From NCBI GenBank assembly GCA_021156265.1, contig JAJNBR010000066.1, positions 1 to 19,048 on the forward strand: a DNA stretch of 19,048 nucleotides, in the 5' to 3' direction. The notes under the pieces were generated by a model. The model did no database searches and was not told the origin of the DNA. It was given only the letters and a program-made list of their open reading frames with translations. The stretch is from Flavipsychrobacter sp. GTDB taxonomy: Bacteria > Bacteroidota > Bacteroidia > Chitinophagales > Chitinophagaceae. A program made the translations under genes and the position numbers. This document shows positions 12,820 through 19,048 of this stretch, in pieces. The number at the start of each line of letters is the position of its first letter. Position 1 is the stretch's first letter.

Positions 12820-13194
12820 ATGAAAAGATGCATACATGTTTTTATGTTCGTACTCAGTTCACTGGCGGCGGGTGCGCAGTCACTTAATGCCGCCGAGCAT
12901 TCCAGTATGGTGTTTACCGATCAGTTCCTGGCGGAAGAAATGGTCAATGTGTACCCCAACCCGGTAATAGATGTGCTGAATATTGAGGTGCACCAGCCCG
13001 AGGACATGAAGCTGACGGTACAGATCAGGGATGTGATCGGTAAGATAATATACAATAATACCACTGGTGTGTCGGAAGGTGGTACCTACCTGTTCCAGGT
13101 GCACATGCCCAATGCCGCACCGGGAATGTACCTGTACAATATAATGGATATCAAGGGCGATGTAGTGGCCAACGGCAAGTTCGTAAAGCAATAA
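12820..13194 (+). CDS. Miniature secreted protein consisting mainly of a T9SS type A sorting domain
   Basis: A 124-residue protein. A signal peptide (MKRCIHVFMFVLSSLAAGAQ, cleaved near residue 20) is followed by only about 23 linker residues. The rest is a type A C-terminal sorting domain: VYPNPVIDVLNIEV from residue 44, then VQIRDVIGKIIYNN and PGMYLYNIMDIKGDVVANGKFVKQ. It should cross the outer membrane by the type 9 system and be released or anchored after the domain is cut. With almost no cargo it could be a decoy, an adaptor or a remnant of a larger protein. The start has an unusually clear Shine-Dalgarno sequence, GGGAGGA (12809-12815), rare in this window, so strong translation is likely. 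Confidence 0.88.
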   Translation: MKRCIHVFMFVLSSLAAGAQSLNAAEHSSMVFTDQFLAEEMVNVYPNPVIDVLNIEVHQPEDMKLTVQIRDVIGKIIYNNTTGVSEGGTYLFQVHMPNAAPGMYLYNIMDIKGDVVANGKFVKQ

Positions 13195-13499
13195 TATTGG
13201 ATAATGCAAAAGTAAAGGACGCTGCGAACGCAGCGTCCTTGCGCATGGTCGTACCACGATTAGTGGAGGACCACTTACGATTGTTGGCAAAAAAATAGTA
13301 CCAACATCGGTGCAAACTGTTATAACACAATTTACTATTCATAAGGGCTGCCTCAAAATTGCCAGCTCAGCAGTATTACGGATTTAATTTCAGCCTTAAG
13401 CAGCCCATGTGTTAGACAATTGTAAAAAGAGCAGTAAAGCCCATGTGTAGGTATGGTTTTTTCTCTTTTTGAGCGAAGGACCAACTGACCGGAGATGAA
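13195..13499. other. 305-bp intergenic region
   Basis: The gap between the mini T9SS gene and the 77-residue gene holds the hairpin at 13215-13240, a small AGTGG/CCACT stem at 13262-13275, and a distant inverted repeat GGGCTGC (13345-13351) / GCAGCCC (13400-13406). The phrase GCCCATGTGT occurs twice, near 13403 and 13439. No convincing gene is present on either strand. Confidence 0.5.
13215..13240. terminator. Hairpin after the mini T9SS protein gene
   Basis: AAGGACGCTGC (13215-13225) pairs perfectly with GCAGCGTCCTT (13230-13240) around the loop GAAC, 20 bp after the stop codon. No T-run follows, so it is either a weak terminator or an mRNA-stabilising stem. Confidence 0.65.
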
Positions 13500-13733
13500 A
13501 TGAAAACGTACAAAGTGATTTTTGCAAGACAGGAAGTACTGGTGTGTGTGGAGACCACGAGTGGCGTGCCGGGAGGCGGGCCTACGCACCTGGAGCACAA
13601 CGGCCATGGTGCACCCATTTATGCACTGATACAGGCCGATGATGCCGGTGAGGCATGCGTCATAGCCAGGAAAATGGTAACGGACAACATTATCCCGCGC
13701 CATGTTGGCGATCCAAGTTCAGAGTCAGCTTAG
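13500..13733 (+). CDS. Unknown 77-residue protein
   Basis: I do not recognise this small soluble protein. It begins MKTYKVIFARQEVLVCVETT, continues with a Gly/Pro/His-rich loop (GVPGGGPTHLEHNGHGAP), then IYALIQADDAGEACVIARKM and a short tail. The order strand, glycine-rich loop, strand, then a helix of the type DAGEACVIARKM would suit a small alpha/beta fold. No signal peptide or membrane helix is seen. GGAGATGAA just before the ATG gives a Shine-Dalgarno match, and a textbook terminator follows 29 bp after the stop, so it is probably a real single-gene transcript. Confidence 0.75.
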   Translation: MKTYKVIFARQEVLVCVETTSGVPGGGPTHLEHNGHGAPIYALIQADDAGEACVIARKMVTDNIIPRHVGDPSSESA

Positions 13734-13762
13734 CAGTGTTGATATAATATTTAGGTATAACT

Positions 13763-13787
13763 GCAGCCTTTTGGGCTGCTTTTTTTT
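13763..13787 (+). terminator. Intrinsic terminator after the 77-residue gene
   Basis: GCAGCC (13763-13768) and GGCTGC (13774-13779) with loop TTTTG, followed directly by eight Ts (13780-13787). Confidence 0.93.
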
Positions 13788-13911
13788 GCGCCGTACGTGA
13801 TTAACTTTTTTTAACTAAAGCCCGTCGTTATTTATCGTTACTAAATTGGCAGGGGCACGCCTTTTTATACCTCAACATGTAGATGGGAAGTATTAAAAGA
13901 GTGAAGTGAAA

Positions 13912-14979
13912 ATGTTAGATGAATATCAATCAATTATAGCTGGTGTGTTATCGGTGCTGAGCGCAGTGATGGTATTGCTGACCTTCATCCCGTTCGTTCG
14001 CACCAATTACTGGACCTTCCGGGCGCTGGAGTATCCGCGCTTTCAGAAGCTGATCATGAATACGATGGTATTGCTGCTGTGGGCACTGGTTTGGCCCAAC
14101 CTGCATACAGGGCACTGGATTGTCATCGGGTTACTAGGTGTAAGTATCGTTTACCTGTTTTATAAAGTGATCCCGTACACAAAGCTGTACCCGCACGAAA
14201 TGGTACGGGTGAAACAAGGCGACAACGACAGCATGATCAGCCTGTTTTGTGCCAATGTATACCAGGATAACCGCGACTACGAGACCATGCGCCGGCAGAT
14301 ACTGGAATGTGACCCCGATATTATTTTCCTGGTTGAGACAGACAAACTTTGGGCGAAGGAAATGAAAATGTTTCGCAACAAATACCCATATCACCTGGAG
14401 CAGCCGCAGGATAACACTTACGGGGTGCTTTTCTACAGCAAACTGCAGCTGGAGGACGAGTCGGTGAAATTTTTGGCCAAAGATGACATACCTTCTGTAG
14501 ATGCTGTGGTGGTGCTGCCGTCGGGACAAAAAGTACGTGCATTTGGTTTGCACCCCGAGCCGCCGGCGCCCAACGAATCACTAACCACTACCGCGAAAGA
14601 TAAAGAGCTGATGAAGGTGGCTTTTAAAGCTGCCAAAAGCAAAATACCTGTGATAGTGGCCGGAGATCTGAATGATGTAGCGTGGAGCCACACTACCGAG
14701 CTATTCCGGAAAACCAGCCGGTTGCTGGATCCGAGAAGGGGCCGTGGATTTTACAGCACCTTCTCCGCCAAAAGCCGCATCATGCGGTTTCCGCTCGACT
14801 ACATTTTTTGCAGCGATACTTTCGGACTGATAGAGATGAAGCGGATGCCTTACAGCGGTTCTGACCATTTTGCCATGTTTGTGCGCTTGCAATACGATAA
14901 GACCTTATCTAAAGCACAGGAGGCGCCTGATGCAGATGGTGACGATATAAATGAGGCAAGCGAAAAAGCAGCAGCATAG
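13912..14979 (+). CDS. Membrane-anchored endonuclease/exonuclease/phosphatase family protein
   Basis: A 355-residue protein. Three hydrophobic helices fill the N-terminus (about residues 8-28, 46-62 and 67-86), and an EEP (DNase I-like) domain occupies about 108-328. Visible metal and catalytic positions are N115 (ANVYQDN), E142 (FLVETD), H214 (LHPEPP), D252/N254 (AGDLND), D296 (PLDYIF) and D318/H319 (GSDHFAMF), so the active site appears intact. The catalytic domain may face the periplasm. Members act on nucleic acids, phospholipids or inositol phosphates; the substrate cannot be told here. The ATG at 13912 was preferred to a GTG 6 bp upstream. The C-terminus is an acidic/Ala-rich tail. Confidence 0.9.
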   Translation: MLDEYQSIIAGVLSVLSAVMVLLTFIPFVRTNYWTFRALEYPRFQKLIMNTMVLLLWALVWPNLHTGHWIVIGLLGVSIVYLFYKVIPYTKLYPHEMVRVKQGDNDSMISLFCANVYQDNRDYETMRRQILECDPDIIFLVETDKLWAKEMKMFRNKYPYHLEQPQDNTYGVLFYSKLQLEDESVKFLAKDDIPSVDAVVVLPSGQKVRAFGLHPEPPAPNESLTTTAKDKELMKVAFKAAKSKIPVIVAGDLNDVAWSHTTELFRKTSRLLDPRRGRGFYSTFSAKSRIMRFPLDYIFCSDTFGLIEMKRMPYSGSDHFAMFVRLQYDKTLSKAQEAPDADGDDINEASEKAAA

Positions 14980-14986
14980 AAATATT

Positions 14987-15010
14987 CCGGCCCCGCGATT
15001 GCGGGGCCGG
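14987..15010. terminator. Strong hairpin between convergent genes
   Basis: CCGGCCCCGC (14987-14996) and GCGGGGCCGG (15001-15010) form a perfect 10-bp stem with loop GATT. It sits between the converging stops at 14979 and 15033 and may serve both directions, although neither side has a long T-run. Confidence 0.75.
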
Positions 15011-15032
15011 ACCTATATGAAAACCAACCGCT

Positions 15033-16076
15033 CTAAAAAACTCCCGGTATAAATCGCCATTTCACCTTCTCACAATAAGCAACATAGTCTTCGTCGTGCA
15101 TTAAATGCCGCTCTTCGGTAACTGCGCGCAGGAAATACACGAGCGTCCATACCAGCATGCCTGCAATAGCGCCGGGGTTTTGACCCACGACGGGGATGAT
15201 GGTTATCCACCACGCCGCCACTTTGGTTACATACGCCGGGTGCCGCACAAACCTGTAGGCGCCCCTGGTTACAATGCCGCGGTTGGTAAGGTTGGATGCC
15301 CGTGCGCCCAGCGATACACTGGCCGCTGTATATACGAAGATGAGCAGCACTACCGCGAGACGGATGAAAAAAGTACCCGTTATAGAAGTGTCGAAGTAGG
15401 CGTATATATTGCTGTAGCTCGGGGCGATATTGCCAAGCACATCGTTAAAAGGAGGGTAGCAGATCAAAGCCACGATCCATCCGCTCCATGTAGCATCCAC
15501 CGAACGGATCCGGTTGCTGAGCTTCGATGACTCGAACAGGTAGCCGAACGTAAAAATGGCTGTGTCGATCAGAAAGAAAGCTGTGATGGCCACCGGGAAA
15601 AACGAGTTGTTGAACCAGAGCATGAACGTACTGTCCATACCCGTCTTCAGCACACGCTTTATTTCATGCGCCATATCCATACCGTTGCCGATGGCGAATT
15701 GTACCATCACCGGGATGAAGAACAGCTTTACGAGCATGAACAGGAAATATTTCTTCTGCAGTGCAGAGGCGAAGACCGCGTTATGCTTGCCCAAGGTAGC
15801 GGTAGCGAGCTGCCGCAAAACAGAGAAGAAGATATTGCCGGGCGAATCGGCATCATCATTATTCCTGTTCTTCACGTTGTTGATGATACATACCACCGAA
15901 TAGAATACGGCTACGAAATATAGGGCAAACAGCGTATTGGTTTGCAGGAAGCTGCTGTACCAGGCGTTGAATGCATACACGCAATAAGCCAACCAGATCA
16001 GCGAGATGTCTGCGAGTATGAAGCTTAGCCAGCGAATGTTTCTTTTGGCTGTAAGAATGGATCGTTCGGTGTACAT
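15033..16076 (-). CDS. Isoprenylcysteine carboxyl methyltransferase-like membrane protein
   Basis: A 347-residue integral membrane protein with about seven or eight hydrophobic segments. The C-terminal third carries the ICMT/PEMT-type signature: RGAYRFVRHPAYVTK (271-285), a helix pair, EERHL (321-325) and YVAYCEKVKWRFIPG (331-345), which bind SAM and the headgroup in this superfamily. The N-terminal 240 residues are an extra membrane region not present in minimal family members of about 200 residues. Bacterial members act on isoprenoid, lipid or small-molecule acceptors; the true substrate is unknown. The promoter probably lies in the 32-bp gap after the EGF-like lipoprotein gene, or the two are co-transcribed. 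Confidence 0.85.
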   Translation of the reverse strand: MYTERSILTAKRNIRWLSFILADISLIWLAYCVYAFNAWYSSFLQTNTLFALYFVAVFYSVVCIINNVKNRNNDDADSPGNIFFSVLRQLATATLGKHNAVFASALQKKYFLFMLVKLFFIPVMVQFAIGNGMDMAHEIKRVLKTGMDSTFMLWFNNSFFPVAITAFFLIDTAIFTFGYLFESSKLSNRIRSVDATWSGWIVALICYPPFNDVLGNIAPSYSNIYAYFDTSITGTFFIRLAVVLLIFVYTAASVSLGARASNLTNRGIVTRGAYRFVRHPAYVTKVAAWWITIIPVVGQNPGAIAGMLVWTLVYFLRAVTEERHLMHDEDYVAYCEKVKWRFIPGVF

Positions 16077-16108
16077 AGCGGGATTTTTTTAGAACAGTTC
16101 TGAGAGAA

Positions 16109-16714
16109 TTATAGTGTCAGGCACATTTTGTTGCAGCCGGCGGTAACACTCAGGGTGCCACTCCAGTTATGGTCATCGTCCTCGGCTGTGTAAGACAGTG
16201 TAGTAGGGCCTGAATAGGTCTTGGTAACGCAACCGGTGGCTCCGCAAGATGGTGAGGTGCTGTAATACTGTGTGATCTGGCCGGCGTAGGAACCGCCGAT
16301 ATATACACTTATTGGCGAGCCCGAGAAGTTGGACCAGAACGTAGCGGTGTAGGTGGTTGGGTTGCCCGAAGATGTGCCTGAAGAGGTACCTGAGGAAGTG
16401 CCTGAGGAAGTACCTGAAGAGGTACCTGAGGAAGTACCTGAAGAGGTACCAGAGGAGGTACCCGAAGAAGTGCCGGAGGATGTCCCTGAAGAAGTGCCTG
16501 AAGATGTACCGCCCGAGCTTGTACCCGCATAGGTAGCGCACCATTTGCCTGTGTAGCCTGTCTGGCATACGCAATCGCCTTCGGCGCAATAGCCGTTGAT
16601 GCAGCTGTCATTACATGCGTCTTTTTTAGAGCACGATTGGAAGCTGGCTGCTGAAAGGAGGATGGCTGCAGCAATAAAGATGCTCTTCGCCATTGTTGTT
16701 AGGTTGTTTTTCAT
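16109..16714 (-). CDS. EGF-like lipoprotein with TSSG repeat linker
   Basis: A 201-residue predicted lipoprotein. The signal peptide ends in a SFQSC lipobox (C28). An EGF-like module follows with six cysteines, C34, C38, C43, C48, C50 and C59, in the order C-x3-C-x4-C-x4-C-x-C-x8-C, ending GYTGKWCATY. Residues 65-117 are a linker of thirteen TSSG units with one extra G after the first unit. The C-terminal 84 residues form a separate domain, rich in Ser/Thr/Tyr, with four cysteines (SCGATGC and GCNKMC). M8 is an alternative start with an equally good signal peptide. The layout suggests a surface-exposed binding domain held on a flexible stalk. The role is unknown. Confidence 0.88.
   Translation of the reverse strand: MKNNLTTMAKSIFIAAAILLSAASFQSCSKKDACNDSCINGYCAEGDCVCQTGYTGKWCATYAGTSSGGTSSGTSSGTSSGTSSGTSSGTSSGTSSGTSSGTSSGTSSGTSSGTSSGNPTTYTATFWSNFSGSPISVYIGGSYAGQITQYYSTSPSCGATGCVTKTYSGPTTLSYTAEDDDHNWSGTLSVTAGCNKMCLTL
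16365..16508 (-). repeat. Twelve tandem 12-bp units encoding TSSG
   Basis: Twelve contiguous 12-bp units, with a thirteenth at 16512-16523 after a 3-bp interruption. All encode TSSG without change, but the DNA varies at third codon positions (for example CCTGAAGAGGTA against CCTGAGGAAGTG on the plus strand). Adjacent units alternate between these two forms in the middle, suggesting growth by duplication of 24-bp blocks. Confidence 0.95.
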
Positions 16715-17069
16715 AAACTTGTTTTTTTAGTTGCTGAGAAATAACAATGTTGTCTGGGCAAAGATGGCGTTGGAGCGGGGTGAGAAACGAAGTGGTTTCA
16801 CCTGAAAAGGCTACGTAGATGTACGCAATTTGCGGGCATAAAAAAAGCGGGCAAGAATGCCCGCTACCAGTTTGTCCAATTGACTATCTGTCCGTATTAA
16901 ATTGCCTTTTTAACTCGAAGTGATAATTCTATAACGCGTCAGCAGGCGAAAAATTATGTGACGACCATAATCGGCATGGCAATTGTTGTATGATACGAGT
17001 CCAGATACTTAAATCATTAAACCCCCGTTTTATAAACCATCAATTAATCTTTAATCACAAAACCGACTT
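16715..17069. other. 355-bp divergent intergenic region
   Basis: The gap between the EGF-like lipoprotein gene (leftward) and the T9SS repeat protein gene (rightward) must hold both promoters. Beyond the hairpin-and-T-run described separately, there is an imperfect stem GGTGAGAAAC / GGTTTCACC (16779-16802). The right part, near 17000-17069, is AT-rich, as expected before a gene. I see no open frame longer than a few codons with a sensible start. Confidence 0.5.
16840..16865 (-). terminator. Terminator-like hairpin facing left, with no gene before it
   Basis: AGCGGGCA (16846-16853) and TGCCCGCT (16858-16865) form a perfect 8-bp stem with loop AGAA. On the minus strand it is followed by a run of Ts (16845 down to 16840). 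No minus-strand coding gene ends to its right, so it may end a small RNA or act in the leader of the lipoprotein gene at 16714. Confidence 0.6.
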
Positions 17070-18425
17070 ATGAAAAGACTCCTTACCCTCTCCGCGGCCG
17101 TTGCCTGCGTTATTGGCACACACGCCCAGCAGGCACAGAAACCCGCAAACTCTTTAATGCCCAAACGTGGCGGAACCACATCGAGCCCGGCCAAAACTAC
17201 AGGGGCCGACAGCAGGCTGATAGCCAGCGTTAACTTTACCTATGGCGGCAGCGCTTTTGAGCCCGAAGACTCTATCACTGTTACCTACACAGGCAACAAT
17301 GGCTACGACTATGCTCTTGACGACTGGAAATTCGACAGCGGTAAAGTCTGGACGTTCATCCCGGCCACTACCTCGTGGGATGATGACGGGCGTGTTTATC
17401 AGATGCTCAGCAACAACCGCATTATGAGTACGCTGTTCAGGCAGCTGACAGGCGGCGTTTGGGAAGACGAGCAAAGATCGGACTATACCTACACAAACGG
17501 CCTTTTGGCAACGGAAGAATACGCCTTCCACAACGGAACGGCCCTGGAGCCCAGCTCACGGTCTACCAATACTTACAATGGCGATATGCTGGTTACAGAG
17601 AATGTACAGGAGAACTGGAATTCGGGCGCTATGCAATGGCAGAAAACTTCCCGCATGCTTAATCATTACAACACTGCCAAGCAAATGGATACCTCCTGGC
17701 AGCAGCACTGGATACAGATGATCGGCCAGTGGGATGACAATATGCGCAGTATATATACCTATACCAACGGTAAACTTACTGAAGTGCTGCAGCAGATGAT
17801 GACGCCCGGCAGCTGGGAAAACACATTCCGTACCTTTTACTCTTACGATGCAGCCGGCCGCCAAACCCTGATAGAAAACGAACAATGGAATGGCAGCGGC
17901 GTAGGTAGTTGGGAAAAAGGGTACAAGATCGAGTATGCCTACAACGCCGCGGGTGATATGGTTGAAGAAAAGTCTTCGGGCTGGAATAGCTGGGCATACC
18001 AATATAACGGTAAAACAGCGTATACCTACAACCAGTTTCACCGCATACTTACCGAAGAAACACAGACGTGGAATAATACGAGCGGCCAATGGTATTACGC
18101 TACCGCCAACGATTACCTGACCCGCAACTATTATGAAGCGTACACTAATAGCGTGAAGGCTGTTACCTCCAACGCTGCGCGGCTTAGTGTGTTCCCGATG
18201 CCGGCCAGCGAGCAGATCACCATATCAGCATCTTTCAGCCAGGCACAACCGGTGTCTATTCGCATCATGGATATGAATGGCCGCGTGGTAAAGCAGCTGG
18301 CGGACCAGGCAGGTATACAATATCATAAGCAAATTGATGTATCGGATATTGCAAGCGGCAGTTATATAGTTACCCTGTCGGGAACAATGGAAAGTGTGGT
18401 AAAGAAGATCATTATTTCGCGTTGA
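17070..18425 (+). CDS. Secreted tyrosine/tryptophan repeat protein with T9SS sorting domain
   Basis: A 451-residue exported protein. Signal peptide MKRLLTLSAAVACVIGTHAQ; a Ser/Thr/Pro-rich linker to about 46; then a region of degenerate repeats of the form W-x4-R-x2-Y-x-Y-x2-G. Examples are WEDEQRSDYTYTNG (131-144), WDDNMRSIYTYTNG (221-234), WENTFRTFYSYDAAG (249-263) and WEKGYKIEYAYNAAG (281-295). The repeats recall YD/RHS-type strands. A type A sorting domain starts near residue 372 (LSVFPMPASEQITIS) and ends GSYIVTLSGTMESVVKKIIIS. It should be secreted by the type 9 system and probably attached to the surface. A paralogous gene lies 175 bp downstream. The ligand or activity is unknown. Confidence 0.93.
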   Translation: MKRLLTLSAAVACVIGTHAQQAQKPANSLMPKRGGTTSSPAKTTGADSRLIASVNFTYGGSAFEPEDSITVTYTGNNGYDYALDDWKFDSGKVWTFIPATTSWDDDGRVYQMLSNNRIMSTLFRQLTGGVWEDEQRSDYTYTNGLLATEEYAFHNGTALEPSSRSTNTYNGDMLVTENVQENWNSGAMQWQKTSRMLNHYNTAKQMDTSWQQHWIQMIGQWDDNMRSIYTYTNGKLTEVLQQMMTPGSWENTFRTFYSYDAAGRQTLIENEQWNGSGVGSWEKGYKIEYAYNAAGDMVEEKSSGWNSWAYQYNGKTAYTYNQFHRILTEETQTWNNTSGQWYYATANDYLTRNYYEAYTNSVKAVTSNAARLSVFPMPASEQITISASFSQAQPVSIRIMDMNGRVVKQLADQAGIQYHKQIDVSDIASGSYIVTLSGTMESVVKKIIISR

Positions 18426-18447
18426 TCCCTGCTAATCTATTGATATC

Positions 18448-18474
18448 AAGGTCTGCATATGCAGACCTTTTTTT
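18448..18474 (+). terminator. Intrinsic terminator between the two paralogs
   Basis: AAGGTCTGC (18448-18456) and GCAGACCTT (18461-18469) with loop ATAT, followed by a run of Ts to 18474. It lies 22 bp after the stop codon, so the second paralog needs its own promoter. Confidence 0.93.
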
Positions 18475-18599
18475 GTTATGATGAAACAACCTTATTCCTG
18501 GCATATCATGGCAGTGTCAGGAAAAAAAATATTTATCAGGAATGCCAACCTGCCAGGCAAAAGCTTCGGTCTAACCGTGCTTAAAACCAATATAGCCTT

Positions 18600-19048
18600 A
18601 TGAGAAAAATCTTTACGCTTTCTGCCGCAGTGTTGTGCGGCTTGTGTGCGCACGGGCAATCTGCGGACAGCCGCCTTATTTCGCAAGTGAATCGGAGTTC
18701 TTTCAACGGGATGATCTTTGAACATGTTGACTCTTCTGTAATTATGTATTCCGGCAATAATGGCTTTGATGAACTGACAGGCGGGTGGAAATATGATAGT
18801 ACTGTCCGCTGGTTTTGGTCAAAGACCATTCCCTTTTGGTCGGATGATGTAAAAATTTACCAGCAGTTAATAAACAACAGGATAGTTAGTACACAGTCTC
18901 ATTTGAACGGAGGCGGAACCTGGGAGGCGAAGGACCGGACAAGTTATACGTATAAGAATGGCAAGATAGACAGTACAATAACTTACTATAATTATGGTAA
19001 GGGCATTGAACCTGCCAGCCTGCACGTCAACCAGTATAATGCAAATAA
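18600..19048 (+). CDS. Second secreted repeat protein, paralog of the upstream gene (partial)
   Basis: The frame starts at ATG 18600 and runs open through the window end, giving 149 visible residues. Signal peptide MRKIFTLSAAVLCGLCAHGQ. The mature part follows the upstream protein closely: ADSRLISQVN for ADSRLIASVN, YSGNNGFDELTGGWKYDS for YTGNNGYDYALDDWKFDS, and LINNRIVST for LSNNRIMST, then GGGTWEAKDRTSYTYKNGK for the first WEDEQ...YTYTNG repeat. The paralog lacks the Ser/Thr/Pro-rich linker after the signal peptide (about 25 residues in the upstream copy). A T9SS sorting domain is expected beyond the window but is not seen. This is a tandem duplication that has diverged considerably. Confidence 0.9.
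   Translation, partial: MRKIFTLSAAVLCGLCAHGQSADSRLISQVNRSSFNGMIFEHVDSSVIMYSGNNGFDELTGGWKYDSTVRWFWSKTIPFWSDDVKIYQQLINNRIVSTQSHLNGGGTWEAKDRTSYTYKNGKIDSTITYYNYGKGIEPASLHVNQYNAN

Noticed and set aside
13345..13406. GGGCTGC...GCAGCCC inverted repeat with GGGCTGCCTCAAAA resembling an insertion-sequence end
   Set aside because: Only 7 bp match in inverted orientation, there is no transposase or target-site duplication, and the 62-bp span is too short to call a mobile element.
13353..13703. Minus-strand open frame of 116 residues overlapping the 77-residue gene
   Set aside because: It has no start signal or domain, and the plus strand has a Shine-Dalgarno match and an intrinsic terminator for the 77-residue gene.
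16173..16674. Two further minus-strand frames across the TSSG repeat region
   Set aside because: They are out-of-frame readings of the repeat, giving artificial RYLFR and PQVPLQ arrays; the frame with signal peptide and EGF cysteines is the real one.

Overview
The window looks like a chromosome segment of a Bacteroidota bacterium, most likely of the Chitinophagaceae or a close relative. The evidence is type 9 secretion (T9SS) type A sorting domains, a TonB-dependent receptor with an N-terminal CarboxypepD_reg-like domain, lipoproteins with Bacteroidota-style lipoboxes, mostly weak Shine-Dalgarno sequences, and promoter elements of the TTTG / TAnnTTTG type. The lineage is inferred from gene content; no rRNA or other phylogenetic marker is present.

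Layout. 1-91 is the tail of an upstream gene. 103-753 is a NarL/FixJ response regulator and 859-1368 a PhnB-like VOC protein. 1542-6067 is a long minus-strand block. In transcription order it holds a GAF/triple-PAS histidine kinase, a Crp/Fnr regulator with a Cys-Cys motif, and after a 131-bp gap a four-gene redox/sulfur operon: DUF6132 membrane protein, rhodanese, YgaP-like membrane protein, thioredoxin. The gap contains a 30-bp compound dyad that is a good candidate operator. 6368-8560 is a divergent TonB-dependent receptor, and 8686-8988 a small GNAT protein.

8985-11408 is a minus-strand arsenic operon: arsR, arsM, an unlisted 51-residue membrane microprotein, arsC and a second SAM methyltransferase. 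Two near-palindromic ArsR-type operators are visible, before arsR and before arsM; the first overlaps a recognisable promoter. No arsenite efflux pump is present in the window. ArsC has the three-cysteine layout of thioredoxin-coupled reductases, so a plausible route is arsenate to arsenite (ArsC) to methylated arsenic (ArsM).

11462-12290 holds two small tandem lipoprotein genes plus the decayed remnant of a third copy, which keeps its promoter region but has lost the start of its coding sequence. 12345-12674 is a Phage_holin_4_2-type membrane protein. Next come a miniature protein that is little more than a T9SS sorting domain (12820-13194), an unknown 77-residue protein (13500-13733), a membrane-anchored endonuclease/exonuclease/phosphatase protein (13912-14979), a converging isoprenylcysteine-methyltransferase-like membrane protein (15033-16076), and an EGF-like lipoprotein with a perfect TSSG repeat linker (16109-16714). 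The window ends with two tandem paralogous secreted repeat proteins, the first with a T9SS sorting domain and the second cut by the window edge.

The most interesting items are the missed membrane microprotein coupled to arsC, the matching ArsR operators, the compound dyad between the Crp gene and the redox operon, the decayed lipoprotein copy, and a minus-strand terminator hairpin in the gap upstream of the EGF-like lipoprotein gene. I did not find a defence system, CRISPR array, intact insertion sequence, tRNA or rRNA.
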